Assembly: GCF_003121585.1 (NCBI RefSeq)
Contig: NZ_QEOO01000034.1
Coordinates: forward strand, 17,038 to 81,037
Source: Nocardioides speluncae
GTDB taxonomy: Bacteria; Actinomycetota; Actinomycetes; Propionibacteriales; Nocardioidaceae
DNA length: 64,000 nucleotides
Direction: 5' to 3'
Shown here piece by piece: positions 35,007 to 44,324 of the stretch; within the stretch, counting starts at the first letter, position 1; every line of letters begins with the position of its first letter. Both the position numbers and the translations under genes were made by a program. The notes beneath the pieces were generated by a model. It did no database searches, had not been told where the DNA came from, and worked only from the letters and a program-made list of their open reading frames with translations.

Positions 35007-36187
35007 GCCGGCAGGCCCTTCAGGACGTTCTTCGCGAGCTCGGTCTCCACCGTCGAGGTCAGCTTGTCCTCGAGCTCGGGTACGCCGATCTTGCGGATCA
35101 GGTCGTTGAAGAACCCGTGCACGACGAGCCGTCGGGCCTCATCCTCCTCGATCCCGCGCGAGCGCAGGTAGAACAGCTGCTCGTCGTCGAACCGGCCGGT
35201 CGCCGAGGCGTGGCCGGCACCCTCGATCTCACCGGTCTCGATCTCCAGGTTCGGCACCGAGTCGGCCTGGCAGCCGTCGGTGAGGACCAGGTTGCGGTTC
35301 TCCTCGTAGGTCTCGATGCCCTCCGCCACCTTGCGGATCAGCACATTGCCGATCCACACGGTGTGGGCGCCCTCGCCCTGCAGCGCGCCTTTGTAGGTGA
35401 CGTGCGACTTGGTGTTCGGGGCGGTGTGGTCGACGAACAGCCGGTGCTCGATGTGCTGGCCCTCGTCGGCGAAGTAAAGGCCGAGCATCTCCACCGACCC
35501 GCCGGGACCGGCGTACTCGGCGGTGGTGTCGTTGCGGACCACGTCGCCGCCGAAGGAGATCGCGACGTGCTTGAGCGTCGCGTCCCGGCCGACCTTGGCG
35601 TGCTGGGTGGAGTGGTGTACGGCGTCGTCGGCCCAGTCCTGCAGGTAGACCACGGTCAGGTCGGCACTGTCGCCGACCAGGATCTCGACGTTCTCCGCGA
35701 ACGTGGCCGTGCCCTCGAACCGGACCACGACGGTGGACCGGGAGAAGTTGCCGGCGCGGATCACCAGGTGGCCGGCCGAGGCGACCTCGTTGCCGGTGCC
35801 GCTGAGGGCGATCGTGGTGACCTCGTCGGTCGCCAGCTCGGCCGGCACGTCCACCAGGAACACCGCATCCGAGGCCGCCCAGGCCCGGGCGCTGATCCGG
35901 TCGTGGGGCACCAGGCCGGACGCGCCGCGGAGCTCGTGGTCGGCGGCCACCGACTCGGCCGTGACGCCGGCGGCCGGCTGCACGTCGACCTTGAAGCTGC
36001 CGCCGTCCAGCGGCACCTCCTGGTGCAGCCCGCGCAGCCGCTTCAGCGGCGTGAACCGCCAGATCTCCTCGCGCCCGGTCGGCACCGGGTGGTCGGCCAC
36101 ATCGAACGACCCTTCCGGGTGCAGGTGGCTGGAGATCTTGGTGGTCTCCACGGCGCCCGCGACGGCAGGGGTGTCAACAACAGTCAC
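35003..36187 (-). CDS. sufD: SufD scaffold subunit
   Basis: SufD (394 aa), partner of SufB and SufC in the Fe-S scaffold. The C-terminal SufB/SufD core is clear: TKSHVTYKGALQGEGAHTVW, ETYEENRNLVLTDGCQADSV, PNLEIETGEIEGAGHASATG and DDEQLFYLRSRGIEEDEAR. A shorter variable N-terminus contains WRFTPLKRL. It is separated from sufB by about 100 bp that carry a hairpin. Confidence 0.95.
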   Translation of the reverse strand: MTVVDTPAVAGAVETTKISSHLHPEGSFDVADHPVPTGREEIWRFTPLKRLRGLHQEVPLDGGSFKVDVQPAAGVTAESVAADHELRGASGLVPHDRISARAWAASDAVFLVDVPAELATDEVTTIALSGTGNEVASAGHLVIRAGNFSRSTVVVRFEGTATFAENVEILVGDSADLTVVYLQDWADDAVHHSTQHAKVGRDATLKHVAISFGGDVVRNDTTAEYAGPGGSVEMLGLYFADEGQHIEHRLFVDHTAPNTKSHVTYKGALQGEGAHTVWIGNVLIRKVAEGIETYEENRNLVLTDGCQADSVPNLEIETGEIEGAGHASATGRFDDEQLFYLRSRGIEEDEARRLVVHGFFNDLIRKIGVPELEDKLTSTVETELAKNVLKGLPA

Positions 36188-36271
36188 TGCTTCTGCTTCT
36201 CTCCGTAAACGTTTCTTGAGGCGAGTCGTGTCCAGGGAGCCCTTGAGCCAGGCCCCCTCCCACGGGCGGCG

Positions 36272-36296
36272 TCGGATAGGCCGAAGGCCTAGCCGA
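36272..36296. other. Hairpin at the sufB end
   Basis: TCGG-AT-AGGCC-GAA-GGCCT-AG-CCGA folds into a stem with one mismatched step, overlapping the sufB stop and lying in the only sizeable gap of the suf operon. It may be a processing or partial-termination site that sets sufB above sufD levels. Confidence 0.4.
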
Positions 36297-37707
36297 CGGC
36301 GCCCTCCATCTGCAGCTCGATCAGCCGATTGAGCTCGAGGGCGTACTCCATGGGCAGTTCCTTCGCGATCGGCTCGATGAAGCCGCGCACGATCATCGCC
36401 ATCGCCTCGTCCTGCTGCATGCCGCGGCTCATCAGGTAGAAGAGCTGGTCGTCGGAGACCTTCGACACGGTGGCCTCATGGCCCATCGAGACGTCGTCCT
36501 CGCGGATGTCGACGTACGGGTAGGTGTCCGAGCGCGAGATCTGGTCGACCAGCAGCGCGTCGCACAGCACGTTCGACTTCGAGCCGTGGGCGCCCTCGTT
36601 GATCTGGATCAGGCCACGGTACGACGTCCGGCCGCCGCCGCGGGCCACCGACTTCGACAGGATCGACGACGAGGTGTGGGGTGCGGCGTGCACCATCTTC
36701 GCGCCGGCGTCCTGGTGCTGGCCCTCGCCCGCGAACGCGATCGACAGCGTCTCGCCCTTGGCGTGCTCACCCATCAGGTAGACCGCTGGGTACTTCATGG
36801 TCACCTTGGAGCCGATGTTGCCGTCGACCCACTCCATGGTGGCGCCGGCCTCGCAGGTCGCCCGCTTGGTCACCAGGTTGTAGACGTTGTTCGACCAGTT
36901 CTGGATCGTCGTGTAGCGGCACCGGCCGCCCTTCTTCACGATGATCTCGACGACCGCGGAGTGCAGCGAGTCGCTGGAGTAGATCGGCGCGGTGCAGCCC
37001 TCGACGTAGTGCACGTAGGCGTCCTCGTCGACGATGATCAGGGTCCGCTCGAACTGACCCATGTTCTCGGTGTTGATCCGGAAGTAGGCCTGCAGCGGGA
37101 TGTCGACGTGCACGCCCTTCGGCACGTAGATGAACGAGCCACCCGACCAGACCGCGGTGTTCAGCGCGGCGAACTTGTTGTCGCCGACCGGGATCACGGT
37201 GCCGAAGTACTCCTGGAAGAGCTCCGGGTGCTCCTTCAGCGCGGTGTCGGTGTCGAGGAAGATCACGCCCTGCTCCTCCAGGTCCTCACGGATCTGGTGG
37301 TAGACAACCTCCGACTCGTACTGCGCCGCGACGCCGGCGACCAGGCGCTGCTTCTCCGCCTCCGGGATGCCGAGCTTGTCGTAGGTGTTCTTGATGTCCT
37401 CGGGCAGGTCCTCCCACGACTGGGCCTGCTTCTCGGTGGACCGGACGAAGTACTTGATGTTGTCGAAGTCGATCCCGCCGAGGTCCGAGCCCCACTTGGG
37501 CATCGGCTTGCGGCCGAAGAGCTTGAGGCCCTTCAGGCGCAGGTCGAGCATCCACTGGGACTCCGACTTCTTGCCCGAGATGTCGCGTACGACGTCCTCG
37601 TTCAAGCCGCGGGTCGCCGCTGAGCCGGCCTCGTCCCGGTCCGCCCAGCCGAACTCGTACTTCCCGATGCCCTGGAGCTCGGGGTTGAGTTCTTCGATCG
37701 TCGTCAT
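36289..37707 (-). CDS. sufB: SufB scaffold subunit
   Basis: SufB (472 aa), main scaffold on which the Fe-S cluster is built. The N-terminal SufB-only motif WMLDLRLKGLKLF, EVVYHQIREDLEEQGVIFLD and the core IYVPKGVHVDIPLQAYFRIN, VHYVEGCTAPIYSSDSLHSA and SYRGLIQINEGAHGSKSNV are all kept. There is no intein or insertion. It overlaps the sufR stop by four bases (ATGA). Confidence 0.96.
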   Translation of the reverse strand: MTTIEELNPELQGIGKYEFGWADRDEAGSAATRGLNEDVVRDISGKKSESQWMLDLRLKGLKLFGRKPMPKWGSDLGGIDFDNIKYFVRSTEKQAQSWEDLPEDIKNTYDKLGIPEAEKQRLVAGVAAQYESEVVYHQIREDLEEQGVIFLDTDTALKEHPELFQEYFGTVIPVGDNKFAALNTAVWSGGSFIYVPKGVHVDIPLQAYFRINTENMGQFERTLIIVDEDAYVHYVEGCTAPIYSSDSLHSAVVEIIVKKGGRCRYTTIQNWSNNVYNLVTKRATCEAGATMEWVDGNIGSKVTMKYPAVYLMGEHAKGETLSIAFAGEGQHQDAGAKMVHAAPHTSSSILSKSVARGGGRTSYRGLIQINEGAHGSKSNVLCDALLVDQISRSDTYPYVDIREDDVSMGHEATVSKVSDDQLFYLMSRGMQQDEAMAMIVRGFIEPIAKELPMEYALELNRLIELQMEGAVG

Positions 37708-38429
37708 GCTGACGCTCCATCCTTCTTCTTCTCAGGGGCCGTGGTCGGGCTTGTCGTCGAAACCACAGGTAGGTCGGGGATGCAGGTGGTGCACACGCCG
37801 TCGCCGTGGGCGATGGTCGCCAGCCGCTGCACATGGCGGCCGAGCACCTTGCCGATCGCCTCGGTCTCGGCCTCGCACAGCTGCGGGAACTCGTGGGCTA
37901 CGTGGGAGACCGGGCAGTGCTGCTGGCAGAGCTGGTCACCGATCGGCAGCTGGCGCACCGAGGCGGCGTACCCGCCGTTGGAGAGGACCTGCGCCAGCAC
38001 CTCGGACGAGCTGAGCTCGGGCTGCTCCTCACGGATCCGGGCGAAGTCGCGCTCGATGAACGCGACCCGGCGCCGGGCGAACTCGTTGACCGCCTCCGGT
38101 CCGCCGGACTCGGCGAGGAAGCGGAGCGCCTCGGTGGCGAGGTCGTCGTACTGCTGGTCGAAGTGGTCGCGCCCGGTCTCGGTGAGCCGGAAGACCCGCG
38201 CCGGCCGGCCGCGCCCGCGGCTACCGTGGGGCCGCTGCTCGGTGGCCTCGACCGTGTCTTCTTCGAGCAGATGGTCGAGGTGGCGCCGGACCGCGGCGGC
38301 GGTCAGGTCGAGCCGGCTGGCCAGATCGGCCGCGGTCGACGGGCCGTTCTCCAGGATCGACCGGGCCACGCGCGCACGCGTCGGGGCATCCCCTTCCGGG
38401 GTGCCGAGGGAGGTCCGGGCGAATTCCAC
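37704..38429 (-). CDS. sufR: SufR-like Fe-S-sensing repressor
   Basis: Winged-helix regulator (241 aa). The helix-turn-helix is near residues 30-60 (STAADLASRLDLTAAAVRRH) and the wing GRGRPARVFRLT follows. The C-terminal half carries the cluster Cys residues in LCQQHC, QLCEAE and GVCTTC. It should bind a 4Fe-4S cluster and repress the suf operon it heads. The start GTG 38429 has no visible ribosome site, so a leaderless transcript is possible. Confidence 0.92.
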   Translation of the reverse strand: MEFARTSLGTPEGDAPTRARVARSILENGPSTAADLASRLDLTAAAVRRHLDHLLEEDTVEATEQRPHGSRGRGRPARVFRLTETGRDHFDQQYDDLATEALRFLAESGGPEAVNEFARRRVAFIERDFARIREEQPELSSSEVLAQVLSNGGYAASVRQLPIGDQLCQQHCPVSHVAHEFPQLCEAETEAIGKVLGRHVQRLATIAHGDGVCTTCIPDLPVVSTTSPTTAPEKKKDGASA

Positions 38430-38430
38430 A

Positions 38431-38442
38431 ACACTAGTGTGA
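38431..38442. promoter_or_regulatory. Putative SufR operator
   Basis: The 10-bp palindrome ACACTAGTGT followed by GA lies directly before the sufR start. Half-sites ACACT and TGTGA are present, 2 bp apart. From memory these half-sites occur in the mycobacterial SufR site with a wider spacing; I cannot verify that here. Autorepression of the suf operon would follow. A possible -35 TTACTT and -10 TAACGT lie just upstream. Confidence 0.5.
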
Positions 38443-38575
38443 CGTTATTCCGCGGGCTGCTTCAAGTAAGGGTCACCTAAGCCACCCGCGGGCAACCTGC
38501 CGCCCGTGACGCACGTCATACGGTCCGGTCGCCGTGGCGACCGGACCGCATGACGTCAGTGACCAGCCGCAGCGG

Positions 38576-39430
38576 CTACGTCGCCGTCCGCCGGCCGAAG
38601 GCGCGCAGCGCCAGTGGTGCGACGATCGCGGTGATCACGACCGTCCAGATCAGCGTCGCGAGCACCGGGTGCTGCAGCGGCAGGGCGGCGCTGTCGGGCG
38701 CCGCCGGACTGTTGCCCCACAGTTCGCGGACCGCCTGCACCAGCGACGAGATCGGGTTCCACTCGGCGACCACGCGCAGCCAGGTCGGCATCGGGTCGGT
38801 CGGCGCGAAGGTGTTGGCCAGGAACGTGATCGGGAACATCGTGGCGAACATCAAGGCGTTGACCGCCTCTACCGACCGCATCGCCGAGCCGACCAGGATG
38901 CCGACCCAGATCATCGCGAAGCCCCACATCAGCAGCAGGGCGTAGGCCAGCAGCGCGTCGAGGAAGCTGCCGCGGATCCGCCAGCCGATGAACAGGCCGG
39001 TCACCGACATCACCACGATGCCGATGCTGGAGTGCAGCAGGCTGGACATGCTCCGGCCGACCAGCACCGCCGCCGGGTTGATCGGCAGCGACCGCATCCG
39101 GTCCACGATGCCCTTGTCGAGGTCGGCGGTGAGACCGACCGCCACGATGAACGAGGCGAACGCGATCGTCTGGCCCATGATCCCGCCCATCAGCCACTCG
39201 CGGTAGCCGGCCGGCGAGTCGGTGTCGATGGACGCGCCGAAGACGTAGGCGAACAGCAGCACGAACATGATCGGCTGGATGGTGACGTCCATCAGCATCT
39301 CGGGCATGCGCTTGATGTGGATCAGGTTGCGCTTGGCGATCGACAGCGACTGCCGGAGCAGACCGGTGTTGCGGATCTCGGGACGCCCGACCGCCGCCGT
39401 GGCTGCCTTGCTGATGTCGACGTCGGTCAT
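38576..39430 (-). CDS. DrrB-like ABC-2 exporter permease
   Basis: ABC-2 type membrane protein (284 aa) with about six hydrophobic segments, including FVLLFAYVFGASI and ALLLMWGFAMIWVGILVGS. MPEMLMDVTIQPIMFVLLF near the N-terminus and LWGNSPAAPDSAALPLQHP near the C-terminus are typical of the daunorubicin-resistance DrrB group. It overlaps the ATPase stop and forms an export pair with it. The substrate is unknown. Confidence 0.9.
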   Translation of the reverse strand: MTDVDISKAATAAVGRPEIRNTGLLRQSLSIAKRNLIHIKRMPEMLMDVTIQPIMFVLLFAYVFGASIDTDSPAGYREWLMGGIMGQTIAFASFIVAVGLTADLDKGIVDRMRSLPINPAAVLVGRSMSSLLHSSIGIVVMSVTGLFIGWRIRGSFLDALLAYALLLMWGFAMIWVGILVGSAMRSVEAVNALMFATMFPITFLANTFAPTDPMPTWLRVVAEWNPISSLVQAVRELWGNSPAAPDSAALPLQHPVLATLIWTVVITAIVAPLALRAFGRRTAT

Positions 39431-40395
39431 GCCGTCGCCTCCTCTTCAGTGGTCGGTTCGGCGCGATGGCCGGTCAGGTGCAGGAACACGTCGTCGAGGC
39501 TCGGCCGCTTCAGGCCGAGGTCGTCGAGCACGATCTCGGACGACTCGAACGCGGTCGCCACCCGGTGTACGTCGCGCAGGCCCTCGGCCGGCGCCGTGAT
39601 CTGGCGCGCCGACTCGTCGACGTGGATCTCGTCCACCAGGTCGCGCATCAGGCCGGCCGCGGTCTGCAGCTGGTCGGCGTGGGACACGGTCACCACCAGC
39701 GCGGCCTTGCCGGACTGCTCCTTGAGCTCCAGTGGCGTGCCCTCGGCGATCACCTTGCCGTGGTCGATCACCACGATCCGGTCGGCGAGCTGGTCGGCCT
39801 CCTCGAGGTACTGCGTGGTCAGTAGCAGCGTGGTGCCGTCCTTGACCAGACCCCGCAGCACGTCCCAGAGCTCGACCCGGCTGCGCGGGTCGAGACCGGT
39901 GGTCGGCTCGTCGAGGAACAGCACCGGTGGCGTGGCCACCAGGCTGACCGCGAGGTCGAGCCGACGCCGCATGCCGCCGGAGTAGGTCTTCGCCGTCCGG
40001 TCCGCAGCCTCAGTCAGCGAGAACCGTTCCAGCAGCTCGTCGCCGTAACTGCGGATGTACGCCGACGGCAGGCCGTAGAGGGAGCCGATCAGCCGGATGT
40101 TCTCCCGGCCGGTGAGCAGCTCGTCGACGGTCGCCGCCTGGCCGGTCAGGCCCATGCTGCTGCGGACCGCGGCCGGCTCCTTCACGACGTCGTGGCCCGC
40201 AACCCGGGCAGTGCCGCTGGTGGGCTTGGTGAGCGTCGTCATCATCCGCACGGTGGTGGTCTTGCCCGCGCCGTTGGGGCCGAGCATCCCGAGGACGCTG
40301 CCCTCGGGGACGGTGAAGCTGACGCCGTCGACGGCGTGGGTGTCGCCGAAGTGTTTGACCAGGTCTTCGGCCTCAATGGCCGGTTGAGAACTCAT
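39427..40395 (-). CDS. DrrA-like ABC exporter ATPase
   Basis: Single-domain exporter ATPase (322 aa): Walker A GPNGAGKTTT, signature YSGGMRRRLDLA, Walker B VLFLDEPTTGLDPRSR and the DrrA-specific C-terminal extension ending LDDVFLHLTGH. The start ATG 40395 gives MSSQPAIEAEDLVKHFG; longer starts add an Arg-rich stretch without family likeness. Divergent from the second exporter at 40505. Confidence 0.93.
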   Translation of the reverse strand: MSSQPAIEAEDLVKHFGDTHAVDGVSFTVPEGSVLGMLGPNGAGKTTTVRMMTTLTKPTSGTARVAGHDVVKEPAAVRSSMGLTGQAATVDELLTGRENIRLIGSLYGLPSAYIRSYGDELLERFSLTEAADRTAKTYSGGMRRRLDLAVSLVATPPVLFLDEPTTGLDPRSRVELWDVLRGLVKDGTTLLLTTQYLEEADQLADRIVVIDHGKVIAEGTPLELKEQSGKAALVVTVSHADQLQTAAGLMRDLVDEIHVDESARQITAPAEGLRDVHRVATAFESSEIVLDDLGLKRPSLDDVFLHLTGHRAEPTTEEEATA

Positions 40396-40504
40396 GCGAC
40401 CGACACTAGAGGTCTGCGCCGACAGTCTCATCCGACTTTCGTCGCGGTCTCGGCGAAAGTCCGACCGGGGCATGAGGCGGAGCTCCCGGGCGTGTTCCTA
40501 GACT

Positions 40505-41458
40505 GTGCCGGTGCCCAGCTCTCCCGCCCCAGCCGTCGAGATCAGCGGCCTGGTGATGCGGTACGGCGCCAAGACCGCCGTCGACGACCTCTCGCTCACC
40601 GTCCCGCGCGGCTCGATCACGGCCGTCCTCGGTCCCAACGGTGCCGGCAAGACCACCACCCTGGAGACGTGTGAGGGCTACCGGCGGCCGCAGGCAGGGA
40701 CGGTGCGGGTGCTCGGGCTCGACCCGGTCCGCGAGCGCCGCGAGCTGCTCCCCCGGATCGGCGTGATGCTGCAGTCCGGCGGCGCGTGGTCCGGTGTCCG
40801 CGCCGACGAGATGCTGCGGCACATCGCCGCCCTGCACGCCGACCCGGTCCCGGTGGAGCTCCTGGTGGACCGGCTCGGGCTCGACGAGTGCGGGCGGACG
40901 CCGTACCGGCGGCTCTCCGGCGGCCAGCAGCAGCGGCTCGCGCTGGCGATGGCCGTGGTCGGCCGCCCCGAGCTGCTCTTCGTCGACGAGCCGACGGCCG
41001 GCATGGACCCCGGCGCGCGGCGTACCACCTGGGAGCTGCTCAACGAGCTCCGCGACGACGGCGCCACGATCGTGCTCACCACCCACTACATGGACGAGGC
41101 GGAGCGGCTCGCCGACCTCGTCCACGTCATCGACCGCGGCCGGCTGATCGCGTCCGGGTCACCCTTCGAGCTGACCCGGTCCAAGGGCGTCTCGACGATC
41201 CGCCTGGTCGTCACCGAGCCGTTCCCGCCGACCGCTCCGGAGTCGCTGCGCGCAGCGCTCGGCGGCGACACCGAGGTCACCCCGATCAACCCACAGAGCC
41301 TGCTGATCACCGGCCCAGCCGACGCGACCACGCTGGCGAAGGTGTCGGCGTGGTGCGAGGAGCACGGCGTGCTGCCGGAGACGCTCAGCCTCGGCCAGCG
41401 CACACTCGAGGACGTCTTCCTGCAGCTCACCGGTCGTGGCCTGGAGGAGGAGCAGTGA
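40505..41458 (+). CDS. ABC exporter ATPase upstream of ctaA
   Basis: Exporter ATPase (317 aa): Walker A GPNGAGKTTTLE, signature RLSGGQQQRLALAMA, Walker B LLFVDEPTAGMDPGARR, H-loop TTHYMDEAE and C-terminal LEDVFLQLTGR. The position next to ctaA matches the Rv1458c-1456c cluster of mycobacteria, suggesting a link with haem or cytochrome assembly, though this is not proven. The start is GTG 40505. Confidence 0.92.
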   Translation: MPVPSSPAPAVEISGLVMRYGAKTAVDDLSLTVPRGSITAVLGPNGAGKTTTLETCEGYRRPQAGTVRVLGLDPVRERRELLPRIGVMLQSGGAWSGVRADEMLRHIAALHADPVPVELLVDRLGLDECGRTPYRRLSGGQQQRLALAMAVVGRPELLFVDEPTAGMDPGARRTTWELLNELRDDGATIVLTTHYMDEAERLADLVHVIDRGRLIASGSPFELTRSKGVSTIRLVVTEPFPPTAPESLRAALGGDTEVTPINPQSLLITGPADATTLAKVSAWCEEHGVLPETLSLGQRTLEDVFLQLTGRGLEEEQ

Positions 41459-42231
41459 CGACGAAGACCTTCGCGCCGGCCCCCGGCGCCGCCCCGTTCG
41501 GCCGGATGGTCCGCGCCCAGGCGCGGATGGAGACCCGGCTGCTGCTCCGCAACGGCGAGCAGCTGCTGCTCGCGGTGGTGATCCCCGTACTGGCGCTGGT
41601 CGGCGGCGTGGTGGCGGCCCGGCAGCTCGACCTGGAGTTCGACCACCGGGCGGTCGACGTACTCACCCCCGGCGTGCTCGCGCTGGCCGTGATGTCGACG
41701 GCGTTCACGTCGCTGGCGATCGCGACCGGGTTCGAGCGCCGCTACGGGCTGCTGAAGCGGCTCGGAGCCTCTCCCCTGCCGCGCAGCGGGCTGCTCGCCG
41801 GCAAGATCGGCGCACTGCTGGTCGTCGAGGTCCTGCAGGCCGTGGTGATCGCGGCGGTCGGGTTCGGGCTCGGCTGGCGGCCCGACGGCGGTGTGGCCGG
41901 GATCGCGCTGGCTGTCGTCGGCGCCCTGCTCGGCACCGCGGCTTTCGCCTCGCTGGGTCTCGCGCTGGCCGGCGTTCTCCGCGCCGAGGCGACGCTGGCC
42001 GCGGCCAACCTGGTCTACCTGCTGCTGATGATGGGCGGCGCGGTGCTGCTCCCCCGTTCGTCGTACGGCGGGGCGGGCGCGGCGCTGCAGGTACTCCCCT
42101 CCGCGGCGCTCGGCGACAGCCTGCGGGCTGCACTCATCGACGGCCAGCTCGCCCTCGTACCCCTGCTCGTCCTCGGCGCGTGGGCGGTCGCCGGCTCCGT
42201 GCTGGCCGCCCGCTTCTTCCGCTGGGAGTAG
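41455..42231 (+). CDS. ABC exporter permease upstream of ctaA
   Basis: ABC-2 type permease (258 aa) with six hydrophobic segments. The N-terminal amphipathic part MVRAQARMETRLLLRNGEQ is followed by LLLAVVIPVLALVGGVV, and FERRYGLLKRLGASPL is the cytoplasmic coupling loop. The GTG start overlaps the ATPase stop (GTGA). It pairs with that ATPase, and ctaA follows after 2 bp. Confidence 0.9.
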   Translation: MTTKTFAPAPGAAPFGRMVRAQARMETRLLLRNGEQLLLAVVIPVLALVGGVVAARQLDLEFDHRAVDVLTPGVLALAVMSTAFTSLAIATGFERRYGLLKRLGASPLPRSGLLAGKIGALLVVEVLQAVVIAAVGFGLGWRPDGGVAGIALAVVGALLGTAAFASLGLALAGVLRAEATLAAANLVYLLLMMGGAVLLPRSSYGGAGAALQVLPSAALGDSLRAALIDGQLALVPLLVLGAWAVAGSVLAARFFRWE

Positions 42232-42233
42232 AT

Positions 42234-43136
42234 ATGTCGCTGGACACCGCGCCCCCGGGCGCCCCGAGCCGTCTCGCCCGCCTGCTGTGGCCGCTCGCGG
42301 TCGCGAACCTGCTCGCAAACGTCGGCATCGTGGTCACCGGTGGCGCGGTCCGGCTCACCGCATCCGGCCTCGGCTGTCCCGAGTGGCCGCGCTGCACCGA
42401 CTCGTCGTACACACCACACAGCGAGCTCGGCGTGCACGGCGCGATCGAGTTCGGCAACCGGATGCTGACCTTCGCTCTTGCCGCGGTGGTGCTGCTGACG
42501 TTCCTGGCCGCCTGGCGGGCCGGACATCGCCGGGCCACCCGGCTGTCGTTCCTGATCGGCCTCTACATCCCGGCGCAGGCGGTGATCGGCGGGATCACCG
42601 TGCTGACCGACCTGAACCCGTGGGTGGTCGCCTTCCACTTCCTGTCTTCGATGGCGATCATCGGGCTCTGCGTGATGCTGCTGGACACCCTGCGCGGGCC
42701 GGATCGGGCCGGCTCTTCCGAGGGCGTACGGCGGCTGGCCTGGCTGGTCTTCGCGGTCGGCTGGCTGGTGCTCTACCTCGGGACGGTGGTCACCGGAAGC
42801 GGGCCGCACGCCGGCGACCTGGACGCGAAGCGCAACGGGCTCGACCCACAGGTGATGTCGCACGTGCACGCCTCGGCGGTCTACCTACTGGTGGCGCTCA
42901 CGCTCGGGCTTGTGGTGCAGGCGGTCCGCGAGCGCGACGAGCGGGTACGGCGCGCTGCCGGCGCGCTGCTGCTGCTGGAGCTTGCTCAGGGTGCGGCGGG
43001 CTTCGTGCAGTACTACCTCGACCTACCGGTCGGGCTGGTCGCCGTACACATGCTGGGCGCGGCGCTCACGGCGGCCGCGCTGGCCTGGATCGTGCTCTGG
43101 AGCCGCCCGCAGGCCGGAGATTCCGGCACAAAATAG
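42234..43136 (+). CDS. ctaA: Haem A synthase (CtaA/Cox15)
   Basis: Membrane haem O monooxygenase (300 aa) converting haem O to haem A for cytochrome aa3. Eight membrane helices, with TGGAVRLTASGLGCPEWPRC near residue 37 containing the extracellular Cys, EFGNRM with a haem-ligand neighbourhood, VAFHFLSSM, VTGSGPHAGD and VMSHVHASAVYLL. Together with ctaB downstream it supplies haem A. Confidence 0.95.
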   Translation: MSLDTAPPGAPSRLARLLWPLAVANLLANVGIVVTGGAVRLTASGLGCPEWPRCTDSSYTPHSELGVHGAIEFGNRMLTFALAAVVLLTFLAAWRAGHRRATRLSFLIGLYIPAQAVIGGITVLTDLNPWVVAFHFLSSMAIIGLCVMLLDTLRGPDRAGSSEGVRRLAWLVFAVGWLVLYLGTVVTGSGPHAGDLDAKRNGLDPQVMSHVHASAVYLLVALTLGLVVQAVRERDERVRRAAGALLLLELAQGAAGFVQYYLDLPVGLVAVHMLGAALTAAALAWIVLWSRPQAGDSGTK

Positions 43137-43180
43137 ACGACGGCAGGCCCACACCCCCGTGAACAGGCCTTGCCGTCGTC
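43136..43180. terminator. Strong bidirectional hairpin between ctaA and ctaB
   Basis: GACGACGGCA-GGCC and GGCC-T-TGCCGTCGTC pair across a 15-nt loop just after the ctaA stop. The long GC-rich stem between convergent genes indicates a transcription terminator. The remaining bases to 43257 hold no feature I see. Confidence 0.8.
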
Positions 43181-43257
43181 ATTGGGTAAGACGACGTGAG
43201 ATGCCTATCGGTTGCCTGTCTCGGCGAACTTTCTTGAGAATTTTCTGCGAGCCGGGC

Positions 43258-44217
43258 TCAGCGGGTCAGCAGCGGGTCGAGCGCGACCGCCACGAACAGC
43301 AGCGACAGGTACAGGTTCGAGGAGTGGAACAGCCGCATCGGCTTGATCACCGACAGGTCCTCGGTGTCCTGGGCTCGCGACCACATCTTGTGGGCCTCGA
43401 CCAGGAAGACGACGCCCAGCACGGCCGCCGCCGCCGGGTAGAACCAGCCGGTGCCGGCGACCGGCCACAGCACCAGCGACGTCGCGACCATCACCCATGA
43501 GTAGGCGACGACCTGCCGGCCGACCTCGCGGGCCGGCTTCACCACCGGGAGCATCGGGACGTCGACGTTTGCGTAGTCCTCGCGGTAGCGCAGCGCCAGC
43601 GCCCAGGTGTGCGGCGGGGTCCAGAAGAACACCACCAGGAACAGCACGACCGGCGTCCAGGCCAGCGAGTTGGTGACCGCGGTCCAGCCGATCAGCGCCG
43701 GGAAGCAGCCGGCCAGGCCGCCCCAGACGATGTTCTGGGTGGTCCGCCGCTTCAGCACCATCGTGTAGACGAAGACGTAGAACGCATTGGCGAGCACGGC
43801 CAGGCCGGCCGACAGCCAGTTGACGAACAGGCCCAGCACCAGCGTCGACAGCACGCCAAGCACGAACCCGAAGATCGTGGCTGCCCGCGGCGACACGATG
43901 TGGCGTGGCAGCGCCCGGCGGCGGGTACGGCGCATCTGCTCGTCGATGTCGCGGTCGTACACGCAGTTGAAGACCGACGCCGAGCCCGCCGACAGGGTGC
44001 CGCCGATGACGGTGGCGACAACCAGCCCGAGCTCGGGCACCCCACGGGCCGCGAAGAACATCACCGGCACGGTGGTCAGCAGCAACAGCTCGATGACACG
44101 AGGCTTGGTGAGACCGACGTACGCCTGCACGACGTCGCGGAGACTCGCGGACGACACTCGGTCGTTGCGGGAGTCGGCCCGCGTGCGAGCAGAGGCCGAC
44201 TGGCCGACGTACGTCAC
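43258..44217 (-). CDS. ctaB: Protohaem IX farnesyltransferase
   Basis: UbiA-type prenyltransferase (319 aa) that makes haem O from haem B and farnesyl diphosphate. First Asp-rich motif NCVYDRDIDEQMRRTRRRAL near residue 85, LTKPRVIELLL in helix 1, the second loop WTPPHTWALALRYREDY and nine predicted helices. Transcribed towards ctaA and divergent from tkt. The start ATG 44217 follows no strong ribosome site but gives the normal length. Confidence 0.95.
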   Translation of the reverse strand: MTYVGQSASARTRADSRNDRVSSASLRDVVQAYVGLTKPRVIELLLLTTVPVMFFAARGVPELGLVVATVIGGTLSAGSASVFNCVYDRDIDEQMRRTRRRALPRHIVSPRAATIFGFVLGVLSTLVLGLFVNWLSAGLAVLANAFYVFVYTMVLKRRTTQNIVWGGLAGCFPALIGWTAVTNSLAWTPVVLFLVVFFWTPPHTWALALRYREDYANVDVPMLPVVKPAREVGRQVVAYSWVMVATSLVLWPVAGTGWFYPAAAAVLGVVFLVEAHKMWSRAQDTEDLSVIKPMRLFHSSNLYLSLLFVAVALDPLLTR

Positions 44218-44324
44218 AGAAACCTCAGGGGTGAAAGGGTGGCGATGCGGAGTCGAGTGTAACGCTCGGCGTGAGTAGGCTCGGCGGCGGACATAGATAT
44301 TGCCGCTAGCGAAAGAGGACAGCT

